DNA of 29,014 bases, taken from JADFRG01 sp048054495 (GTDB lineage: Bacteria; Chloroflexota; Anaerolineae; Anaerolineales; E44-bin32). The notes below the pieces were generated by a model that was not told where the DNA came from, searched no databases, and saw only the letters and a program-made list of their open reading frames with translations. The stretch covers positions 1 to 29,014 of the forward strand of contig JBGMQN010000006.1 in NCBI GenBank assembly GCA_048054495.1, in the 5' to 3' direction. This document shows, one piece after another, positions 22,457-29,014 of the stretch; positions within the stretch are counted from its first letter, which is position 1; every line of letters begins with the position of its first letter. The position numbers and the translations under genes were made by a program.

Positions 22457-24370
22457 TCAGAACAAACCGACCACGCGGCCCGACTCGAGATCGAGATCCA
22501 CGTCGAAATAGGCCGGGCGAGTGGGCAGGCCGGGCATGGTCATCATCTTGCCCACGAGCGGGAATAGGAACCCTGCTCCCGCAGAAGCTCGAATCTCGCG
22601 GATGGGGACTACGAAATCCTTCGGAACGCCCTTCAAGTTTGGATCATGACTGAGGCTCAAATGGGTCTTCGCCATGCAAATCGGGAGACCAGAAAGTCCT
22701 AGATCCTCGTATCTCTCGATCTGCTCATCTGCCAGGGCGGAGTATTCGACTCCCTCCGCGCCATAGACTTCAGTACAGATAGTGTGGATCTTCTCCCGGA
22801 TGCCAGCTTCCAACGGGTAAAGAAAATCGAATTCGGCAGGCTTTTCTGCGGTCCGACGAACGGCTTCCGCTAACTGTACCGCGCCCGCTCCGCCTTGAGC
22901 CCAATGACGGGTGACTACCGCCTCAACCGCGCCTGCTTCCAATGCTGCCTCAAGCACGATCGCGTGCTCTTGATCGGTGTCGGTGTGAAAGGCGTTGATG
23001 GCGACTACCACAGGCACTCCAAACTTTAGGGCGGTTCGGATATGGTGCTGCATGTTGGCGGTGCCGGCTCGAACAAGCTCCAGGTTTTCTTCGCGATAGA
23101 CAGGAGCCAGGCTGCCCCCCGCGGTCACCTTGGGACCGCCGCCGTGCATCTTGAGCGCCCTGATCGTAGCGACCAGCACCACGACATTCGGCACAAGTCC
23201 CGAGTACCGGCATTTAATGTCGAAGAATTTCTCCATTCCGATGTCCGCGCCAAATCCGGCCTCGGTCACGACATAGTCGGCCAGCTTCAGGGCGATCCGG
23301 TCGGCAATGATCGAGCTGTTGCCATGCGCGATGTTGGCGAACGGGCCAGCATGCACAAAGACCGGAGAACCCTCAAGTGTCTGCATCAGCGTGGGTTTGA
23401 TGGCATCCTTCATAAGTACCGATAATGCGCCAGCCGCACCCAGTTCCTCGGCGGTGATCGCTTCACCTGAGGTGCTGACGGCCGGAACCATTTGACCCAT
23501 GCGCTGCCTGAGATCCGCCAGGTCATTGGTTAGCGCGAGGATGGCCATCACCTCACTGGCGACGGTGATATCGAAACCCGTCTCCCGCTCGAAGCCGCTT
23601 TCATTCTCACCCTTACCGATCGTAATACCCCTTAGGAAGCGATCGTTTGTATCCATGACGCGCCGCCAGGTGATGCTGTCTGGGTCGATATCCATGCGCA
23701 CCAATCTCCGCCGATCATCATCCGTTAGCTGTTCGATGTCGTTGAGGTCAATCCCCAGGCGCTTCGCGCGAGTTTTGAACGCTTTCGCGACAATCCGCTC
23801 ACCGTTAGGGCCGATCGGAAACAGACGTCTGAATAATGCCTCATCGCTTTGCCGCGCTTCGTGGAAGCGACGAGTGTCGATCGCGGCGGCCAGAAGATTG
23901 TTGGCAGCGGTTATGGCATGGATGTCGCCTGTCAGGTGGAGATTGAAGTCCTCCATAGGGATCACTTGGCTGTAGCCGCCGCCAGCTGCGCCCCCTTTGA
24001 TCCCGAACGTGGGCCCCTGGCTGGGTTGCCGAATGCAGGTGAATACCCGCTGATCGAGATGGGCTCCAAGGGCCTGGCACAGTCCAACCGTGGTGGTGGT
24101 TTTGCCTTCGCCGAGTGGAGTGGGTGTGATCGCGGTCACAAGGACGTATTTGCCGTCGGGTTGAGATTTCAAGCGCTCCAGAACATCCAGGCTGACCTTG
24201 GCCTTGTAATCCCCGTGGAGCTCGAGTTCCTGTGGCTCAAGCCCCAGTTCCTCGGCGAGCTCGCGGATCGGCTTGAGCTGTGCCTCTTGAGCGATCTCGA
24301 TGTCGGACGGCACTGGGTCGCGTACATTCAAGGGTGTGGCGGAAATCGGATTACGCTGGGTTTTGCTCAT
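22457..24370 (-). CDS. fhs: Formate-tetrahydrofolate ligase
   Basis: ATP-dependent formation of 10-formyl-THF from formate, feeding purine synthesis and, where present, the Wood-Ljungdahl methyl branch. Seen are PTPLGEGKTTTT (P-loop, 83-94), RQPSQGPTFGIKGGAAGGGYSQV, NLHLTGDIHAITAANNL, EAGFGADIGMEKFFDIKCR, CMAKTHLSLSHDPN and an end in GLF. At 637 residues it is longer than the roughly 557-residue typical bacterial enzyme and resembles the synthetase domain of eukaryotic C1-THF synthase. AGAGGA lies 4 nt before ATG 24370. The frame stays open to a GTG at 24460, which sits near the predicted transcription start, so a longer form is possible. It is monocistronic here; no folD or fchA is nearby. 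Confidence 0.94.
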   Translation of the reverse strand: MSKTQRNPISATPLNVRDPVPSDIEIAQEAQLKPIRELAEELGLEPQELELHGDYKAKVSLDVLERLKSQPDGKYVLVTAITPTPLGEGKTTTTVGLCQALGAHLDQRVFTCIRQPSQGPTFGIKGGAAGGGYSQVIPMEDFNLHLTGDIHAITAANNLLAAAIDTRRFHEARQSDEALFRRLFPIGPNGERIVAKAFKTRAKRLGIDLNDIEQLTDDDRRRLVRMDIDPDSITWRRVMDTNDRFLRGITIGKGENESGFERETGFDITVASEVMAILALTNDLADLRQRMGQMVPAVSTSGEAITAEELGAAGALSVLMKDAIKPTLMQTLEGSPVFVHAGPFANIAHGNSSIIADRIALKLADYVVTEAGFGADIGMEKFFDIKCRYSGLVPNVVVLVATIRALKMHGGGPKVTAGGSLAPVYREENLELVRAGTANMQHHIRTALKFGVPVVVAINAFHTDTDQEHAIVLEAALEAGAVEAVVTRHWAQGGAGAVQLAEAVRRTAEKPAEFDFLYPLEAGIREKIHTICTEVYGAEGVEYSALADEQIERYEDLGLSGLPICMAKTHLSLSHDPNLKGVPKDFVVPIREIRASAGAGFLFPLVGKMMTMPGLPTRPAYFDVDLDLESGRVVGLF

Positions 24371-24469
24371 CAGTTCCTCTCTGCATTGCAAGCTCAGATT
24401 CACATCTGGTTTGCTGAGCTGGGCGCCGGGGAGTGCAGCCCCGGCCGCCATGGACCTCACACTTCATCA

Positions 24470-24475
24470 ATTATA
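24470..24475 (-). promoter_or_regulatory. -10 element upstream of fhs
   Basis: A perfect TATAAT on the minus strand, about 100 nt before the preferred fhs ATG. No convincing -35 is at standard spacing. A 7-bp GC stem (GCCGGGG/CCCCGGC) lies in the predicted 5' untranslated region. Confidence 0.45.
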
Positions 24476-24761
24476 GAGGCCAATCGCCTGTCGTAGTTTA
24501 AACATTTAGCGAACCAGGTAGCCCTTGCGGGCGCACTCTGACTAGTACAGGCGCCCTGCGGGCACTGGCCCGCTGACCCCGGTCGAGGGATCATGGCCGG
24601 CTCGCTCCCGCCCCGATGTGGACCTGAATCCCTTTCCAAGTAGACTGGGTGTGCCCTAAGATCTTGCCGCGGGTTGTCGGTTTATAGTCCATCGGCTTTT
24701 TCTCCGATGAAAGACTTATGGGACCGGCCAAATTAATCCGAAGTGAGGCTTAAGTTCTGAA
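24476..24761. other. fhs-glpD divergent intergenic region
   Basis: About 290 nt without a supportable gene. It contains several short GC-rich inverted repeats (GCCC...GGGC blocks around 24511-24575) and a 6-bp inverted repeat CATCGG/CCGATG at 24690-24709. No confident glpD promoter or operator was identified. Confidence 0.4.
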
Positions 24762-26363
24762 GTGAACCGAGAAGAGACCATCGGCCTCCTCAAACAGGCT
24801 CATTTTGACATTCTGGTCATCGGGGGCGGCTCCACTGGAAGTGGAGTCGCCCTGGATGCAGCTGCGCGGGGGCTGAAGGTCGCCCTCGTCGAGATGGAAG
24901 ACTTTGGGTCTGGCACCTCCGCGCGCAGCACGAAACTCATCCATGGCGGCGTCCGCTATCTCGAACAGGCCGTCCTGCGGTTTGACCGAGGGCAGTTCAA
25001 TCTAGTCCGGGACGCTCTGCGAGAGCGGGCGGTGGTTCTTCAGAACGCCCCTCATTTGGCCTGGCCGCTCCCGTTAGTCATTCCGATCTATCGCCCCCTG
25101 CATGTGCCTTACTATTGGTTCGGCCTGAAGATCTACGACGCATTGGCAGGCCAGGCCAATTTGGGTCCGAGTCGATTTCTCTCCCCTGCCAAGACCCTCG
25201 AGCGCTTGCCCATGCTCCGACCTCGCGGCCTTCTTGGAGGCATGCTCTACTACGACGGCCAATTTGACGACGCGCGCCTGAACCTCGCTATTGCCCTAAC
25301 TGCCAGCGAGTACGGCGCGGCAATTATCAATCACTTAACGGTAACCGGCCTGATCAAGGATGACGGGCGCATTGCCGGGGCGATGGTGCGAGGGGCGTCA
25401 GAGGAAGGCGAATGGGAGATACGCGCAGCAAGCGTGATCAATGCCACCGGTCCTTACTCTGATCAGATCCGAAAGCTGGATGACCCGCAAGCGCCGCCGA
25501 TGCTTCGAGTCAGCTCCGGCGCCCACATCGTGTTGGACGGAAAGTTCAGTTCACCGGAGACCGGGCTACTCATTCCCAAGACCGAGGACGGCCGGGTCTT
25601 ATTTATCCTTCCATGGATGAGCCACACCCTGATCGGTACGACGGACAGCTACGCCGAACCGACGTCCAAGCCGCCAGTCCGTGCGGAAGAGATTGAGTAT
25701 CTCCTGCGCCATGCAAGGACATACATTGCCGATCCGGTGGGCATCGATGACGTCAAAGCCGCCTGGGCCGGGCTCAGGCCGCTGATTGCCGATCCCTCGA
25801 AGAGCGACTCCGCTCGATTGTCACGTGACCACGTAGTTATGGAAAGCCCATCCGGGCTGATCACGATCGCGGGCGGGAAGTGGACGACCTACCGCAAGAT
25901 GGCTCAAGATGCGGTGGATCACGCAGTCGGCGTCGACACCTCGGCGCCAAGCCGGACCATGCAGCTCCCGCTGGTCGGAGCTGCGAAGTACGATCCGAAA
26001 TTTGCAGCCGTGCTACAGACCGACTACGGCCTGGACTCCGATGTGGCTTCGCACCTGAATCGCAGTTACGGCGACCGGGCTGAGCACCTGGCAAAGCTCG
26101 CACTCGAAGGTCTCGCTACGCGGCTCGCGCCAGCGCATGCGTATATCGAGGCCGAAGTGGTCTGGGCCGCCCGCGTCGAGCTCGCGATGACGCCGCTTGA
26201 CGTCCTTGCACGGCGGACGCGGATCGCCACCCTGGATCGGGCGGCCGCCATTGATGCGCTTCCCCGAGTGGTCGGCCTGCTGGCAGATGAACTCTCGTGG
26301 GATGCTGACCGCCGCCAATCGGAGCAGGAGCAGGCGCTCAATCGACTCGAGCACGCGATATGA
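24762..26363 (+). CDS. glpD: FAD-dependent glycerol-3-phosphate dehydrogenase
   Basis: Membrane-associated flavoenzyme that oxidises glycerol 3-phosphate to DHAP and passes electrons to quinone (family knowledge). The FAD-binding Rossmann motif ILVIGGGSTGSGVALDAA starts near residue 18. Next come SGTSARSTKLIHGGVRYLEQA, YYDGQFDDARLNLAIALTA, VINATGPYSD, FILPW and the C-terminal ITIAGGKWTTYRKMAQDAV. The C-terminal domain (about 390-533) ends in a segment like that of mitochondrial GPD2. No calcium-binding EF-hands are present. At 533 residues it matches bacterial GlpD. The start is GTG with a weak ribosome site. glpK follows after 95 nt. Confidence 0.94.
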   Translation: MNREETIGLLKQAHFDILVIGGGSTGSGVALDAAARGLKVALVEMEDFGSGTSARSTKLIHGGVRYLEQAVLRFDRGQFNLVRDALRERAVVLQNAPHLAWPLPLVIPIYRPLHVPYYWFGLKIYDALAGQANLGPSRFLSPAKTLERLPMLRPRGLLGGMLYYDGQFDDARLNLAIALTASEYGAAIINHLTVTGLIKDDGRIAGAMVRGASEEGEWEIRAASVINATGPYSDQIRKLDDPQAPPMLRVSSGAHIVLDGKFSSPETGLLIPKTEDGRVLFILPWMSHTLIGTTDSYAEPTSKPPVRAEEIEYLLRHARTYIADPVGIDDVKAAWAGLRPLIADPSKSDSARLSRDHVVMESPSGLITIAGGKWTTYRKMAQDAVDHAVGVDTSAPSRTMQLPLVGAAKYDPKFAAVLQTDYGLDSDVASHLNRSYGDRAEHLAKLALEGLATRLAPAHAYIEAEVVWAARVELAMTPLDVLARRTRIATLDRAAAIDALPRVVGLLADELSWDADRRQSEQEQALNRLEHAI

Positions 26364-26458
26364 ACATTGCCACGGAGTCGAGCGGTGAAAATCGCACAAG
26401 CAGTCCGCTGCCCGATGAATCGGGCGAACGATGAAAGCCGAAAGGGAGACTGCATCTC

Positions 26459-27973
26459 GTGACCGCAAAATACGTAGCCTCTGTTGATCAGGGGACGACC
26501 AGCACCCGCTGCATGATCTTTGACCATTTGGGCCTGGTGGTCAGTATCGACCAGGCCGAACATGCCCAGGTCTATCCAAGACCCGGATGGGTCGAGCATG
26601 AACCCATGGAAATCTGGCAGCGCACGCAGGACGTGATTCGTGGGGCGGTTGAGAAGGCAAACGTCCGACCCGGGGACCTGGCCGCGGTCGGCGTCACAAA
26701 TCAGCGCGAGACCACCGTCGTGTGGGACAAGAATACCGGTGAGCCTTATTACAACGCGATTGTGTGGCAAGACACGCGGACGAAATCAATTTGCGATCGG
26801 TTGGCCGGTGACGGCGGACAAGACCGCTTCCGTGCAATAACCGGCCTGCCGCTGGCCACCTATTTTTCGGGGCCCAAAATCCGATGGATCTTGGAGAACG
26901 TGGAAGGGGTGTCCGAGGCAGCCGAGCGAGGCGAAGTTTTATTTGGCAACATGGACACCTGGATGATCTGGTGGCTGACAGGCGGGCCGAACGGGGGCGC
27001 CCATGTGACGGATGTGACCAACGCCAGCCGGACTCTACTCATGGATCTGGAGACTTTGAATTGGGACAGTGAGATCTTGGACGTGATGGGCGTCCCACGC
27101 CAAATGCTTCCGCAAATTGTGTCATCGAGCGATCCTAACCCTTGGGGTACTACATCGAAGGAGGGTCCATTTGGTGAAATGATCCCGGTATGCGGTGATC
27201 TTGGCGACCAGCAAGCAGCCGCAGTAGGGCAAGCCTGTTATAGCGTCGGCGATGTCAAGAATACCTACGGAACGGGCTGTTTTTTAGTCCTCAACACGGG
27301 CCAGGAAATCGTCCCGTCAACGAGTGGTTTGTTGACCACGGTGGCTTACCGAATGGGCAATCAACCCGCGGTCTATGCGCTGGAAGGCAGCATCGCCATC
27401 ACCGGTGCGCTCGTCCAGTGGCTGCGGGACAACCTTGGCATCATCCGCGCCTCATCCGAGGTCGAGCAATTGGCACTGGAGGCGGAGGACAACGGCGGTA
27501 TCTACTTTGTGCCCGCTTTCTCTGGCCTCTTCGCACCTTATTGGCGGTCTGATGCCCGCGGTGTGATTGTCGGCCTGACAAGCTACATAACCAAGGCCCA
27601 CCTTGCCCGCGCGGCCCTGGAGGCCACCTGCTATCAGACGCGCGAAGTACTCGAAGCCATGGCGAGCGATTCTGGAGTGAAGCTGGGGGCACTGAAAGTG
27701 GATGGAGGGATGGTCTACAACGAGCTGCTCATGCAGTTTCAGGCAGACCTCCTGGGGGTCACTGTGGTGCGACCGAAAGTGGCGGAGACTACCTCCCTCG
27801 GATCAGCCTATGCGGCAGGTCTCGCCGTCGGTTTCTGGGATGATATGGAGGAGCTAAGCAGTAACTGGCGGGTCGACAAGAGCTGGCAGCCAAACATGAC
27901 CCAGAGCAGGCGCGAGGAACTCTACGCGGGCTGGCTGAAGGCCGTTGAGCGATCCTTTGATTGGATTGAATAA
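26459..27973 (+). CDS. glpK: Glycerol kinase
   Basis: Phosphorylates glycerol to glycerol 3-phosphate, the GlpD substrate. It is an FGGY-family kinase: SVDQGTTSTRCMIFD (phosphate loop, residues 9-23), VTNQRETTVVWDKNTGEP, AIVWQDTRT, TDVTNASRTLLMD, CGDLGDQQAAAVGQ, NTYGTGCFLVLNTG, VPAFSGLFAPYWRSDARG and LKVDGGMVYNELLMQFQADLL. Its 504 residues match. The start is GTG with GGGAG about 10 nt upstream. It is in the same direction as glpD and probably cotranscribed. No glycerol facilitator gene is visible. Confidence 0.96.
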   Translation: MTAKYVASVDQGTTSTRCMIFDHLGLVVSIDQAEHAQVYPRPGWVEHEPMEIWQRTQDVIRGAVEKANVRPGDLAAVGVTNQRETTVVWDKNTGEPYYNAIVWQDTRTKSICDRLAGDGGQDRFRAITGLPLATYFSGPKIRWILENVEGVSEAAERGEVLFGNMDTWMIWWLTGGPNGGAHVTDVTNASRTLLMDLETLNWDSEILDVMGVPRQMLPQIVSSSDPNPWGTTSKEGPFGEMIPVCGDLGDQQAAAVGQACYSVGDVKNTYGTGCFLVLNTGQEIVPSTSGLLTTVAYRMGNQPAVYALEGSIAITGALVQWLRDNLGIIRASSEVEQLALEAEDNGGIYFVPAFSGLFAPYWRSDARGVIVGLTSYITKAHLARAALEATCYQTREVLEAMASDSGVKLGALKVDGGMVYNELLMQFQADLLGVTVVRPKVAETTSLGSAYAAGLAVGFWDDMEELSSNWRVDKSWQPNMTQSRREELYAGWLKAVERSFDWIE

Positions 27974-28146
27974 CCCAGAGAACATTCGAGCCTACCTGTC
28001 AGTCGAATGGGTTCGCACACGAATCGGCCTGATAATAAGGATGACTTGTATCTAAAGCTCGAAACCCAGGGCCTCGCTCGTCTATCGCGAGCAGGAGTGA
28101 AGTCTTCTCGGGCAAGCCGACCGTCGATTTCTACAGGAGCAACGCC
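27974..28146 (+). other. glpK-lipase spacer
   Basis: 173 nt with a 7-bp inverted repeat CATTCGA/TCGAATG (27983-28009, no T-run) and a GATAAT box at 28031 without a good -35. These may be a weak transcript end and a weak promoter. A small open frame starting at 28007 runs into the next gene and shows no family features. Confidence 0.35.
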
Positions 28147-28980
28147 ATGCAGCATACGGAAAGCACCGTTCAAACCATCGGGGGCCTAGAGCTCTACGTT
28201 CAGAGGTGGCAGGCGGATGTCCCGACCCGTGCGGTGATCGCTATCGTCCACGGCTTTGGCGAGCACAGCGGCCGCTACATGAACCTGGTCAGTCATCTGG
28301 TGCCCCGTGGTCACGTCTTATGCGGCGTCGACCTCCGCGGCCACGGTCGATCGCCTGGACCGCGCGGCCACATCGACCGCTGGGAGGATTATCGGGAAGA
28401 CCTGCGATCCTTCCTGCAGTGGATCCCGACCTGGGAGCCTGCCCGGCCTCTATTCGTCTTGGGGCACAGCATGGGGGCATTGATTGTTCTGGATTTCGTC
28501 TTGCGCCATCTAGGTGGGTTGGCGGGCGCGATCGTCAGCGGTGTGCCTCTAGAACCCGTCGGCGTTGCCAATCCGCTCCTGGTGACCACGGCGCGCCTCT
28601 TGTCCCGCGTATGGCCGGGCTTCGCCCTTTCCCTGAACCTGGAAACTGCCGCACTGTCTCGAGATCCCGAGGTGGTGAGAGCTTACGAAGAGGATCCGCT
28701 GGTACACGGCACAGCCAGCGCGCGCTGGGGGACCGAAACGCTGGACACGATCGAGTGGATCAAAGACCACGCACCTGATGTGCGCCTGCCGCTGCTGATG
28801 ATCCACGGTGGCGCGGACCGAATTAACGCGGCCGAAGGAACCCGCCGGTTCTTCGAAGCCGTCACTTATCCCGACAAGGAGCTGCGCGTCTACCCCGAGG
28901 CCTACCACGAGCCCCACAACGATCTGGACTGGCAAAAGGTCGTGAGTGACATCGAGCGGTGGGTCGATAGTCACGCTTAG
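28147..28980 (+). CDS. Alpha/beta hydrolase, monoacylglycerol lipase / lysophospholipase-like
   Basis: A soluble alpha/beta hydrolase of the serine aminopeptidase S33 (Hydrolase_4) group. The oxyanion-hole motif HGFGEHSGRY (35-44) and VDLRGHGRSPGPRGH (61-75) are typical of monoglyceride lipases and PldB-like lysophospholipases. The nucleophile is Ser108 in GHSMG; the likely acid is Asp224 (HGGADRI) and the His is 254 (EAYHEPHND). A cap domain spans about 135-200. There is no signal peptide. At 277 residues it fits. AGGAG lies 7 nt before the ATG. Next to glpD and glpK it could release glycerol from monoacylglycerols; substrate is inferred from motif and context only. Confidence 0.85.
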   Translation: MQHTESTVQTIGGLELYVQRWQADVPTRAVIAIVHGFGEHSGRYMNLVSHLVPRGHVLCGVDLRGHGRSPGPRGHIDRWEDYREDLRSFLQWIPTWEPARPLFVLGHSMGALIVLDFVLRHLGGLAGAIVSGVPLEPVGVANPLLVTTARLLSRVWPGFALSLNLETAALSRDPEVVRAYEEDPLVHGTASARWGTETLDTIEWIKDHAPDVRLPLLMIHGGADRINAAEGTRRFFEAVTYPDKELRVYPEAYHEPHNDLDWQKVVSDIERWVDSHA

Positions 28981-28987
28981 GGGCCCC

Positions 28988-29014
28988 ATGCTGCGTGAAG
29001 ACCTCTTCCGCAGG
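28988..29014 (+). CDS. Possible start of a downstream gene, cut by the window end
   Basis: An ATG 7 nt after the lipase stop, preceded by AGGGG, opens a frame MLREDLFRR that runs off the window. The spacing would suit an operon partner, but nine codons are too few to identify it or to be sure it is real. Confidence 0.3.

Noticed and set aside
23849..24496. Plus-strand open frame of 215 codons
   Set aside because: Antisense to the conserved N-terminal region of formate-THF ligase.
24690..24709. CATCGG/CCGATG inverted repeat upstream of glpD as an operator or terminator
   Set aside because: Only 6 bp with an 8-nt loop, no following T-run and no paired promoter elements. It could be chance.
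27983..28009. CATTCGA/TCGAATG hairpin after glpK as a terminator
   Set aside because: AT-containing 7-bp stem with a 13-nt loop and no T-run. It is too weak to call.
28007..28189. 60-codon open frame before the hydrolase gene
   Set aside because: It runs into the hydrolase in another frame, has no ribosome site or family features, and the codon runs are not leader-like.

Overview
The window is a dense block of primary metabolism from a moderately GC-rich bacterium. No phage, transposon, CRISPR, tRNA or rRNA signal was seen. The gene order ilvB-ilvN-ilvC-leuA-leuC-leuD-cimA-leuB, an archaeal/fungal-type aspartate-semialdehyde dehydrogenase, a fused shikimate kinase/dehydroquinate synthase, a CarD-like factor and a GTCATTGCGAG-type palindromic repeat together suggest a Chloroflexota-like organism, perhaps of the Dehalococcoidia type. 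That placement is an inference from gene content, not from a search.

Layout. (1) Bases 1-10081, plus strand: branched-chain amino acid genes ilvB, ilvN, ilvC, leuA, leuC, leuD, cimA (isoleucine through citramalate) and leuB, followed by pheA (10092-10961). A palindromic repeat separates ilvN from ilvC. ilvD is not in the window. (2) Bases 10963-13734, minus strand: lysC-asd, the entry to the aspartate family (Lys/Thr/Met), with its own promoter, a Thr/Met-rich leader ORF and a terminator just before lysC. (3) Bases 13847-21339, minus strand: a tightly overlapping seven-gene aromatic operon aroF-tyrA-aroA-aroE-aroC-aroKB-aroQ. It covers the shikimate pathway from DAHP to chorismate plus the tyrosine branch. 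It is preceded by a promoter, a Tyr/Phe-rich leader ORF and a strong terminator. (4) Bases 21357-22386, plus strand: aroH-type chorismate mutase, divergent from the aro operon, then a CarD-like RNA polymerase-binding protein. (5) Bases 22457-24370, minus strand: formate-tetrahydrofolate ligase. (6) Bases 24762-28980, plus strand: glpD, glpK and a monoacylglycerol-lipase-like hydrolase, which could form a glycerolipid-to-DHAP route.

Main discovery candidate. Both minus-strand biosynthetic operons carry what looks like ribosome-mediated transcription attenuation of the trp type. In front of aroF, a 29-codon leader contains Tyr-Tyr-Phe-Gly-Tyr-Phe, and the RNA can fold into mutually exclusive protector, antiterminator and terminator helices. 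The promoter's -10 box lies only 7 nt before the leader ATG, so the leader peptide is probably translated from a leaderless mRNA. In front of lysC, a 29-codon leader rich in Thr and Met ends inside a segment that can pair with the terminator's 5' arm. Placed this way, charged tRNA-Tyr/Phe would tune the common aromatic pathway, and charged tRNA-Thr/Met would tune the aspartate pathway. pheA lies outside the aromatic attenuated operon.

Three enzymes (formate-THF ligase, GlpD, Asd) resemble the eukaryotic or archaeal/fungal branches of their families more than the textbook E. coli forms. Chorismate synthase and the DHQ synthase half of AroKB each have a substitution in a normally conserved glycine-rich loop.
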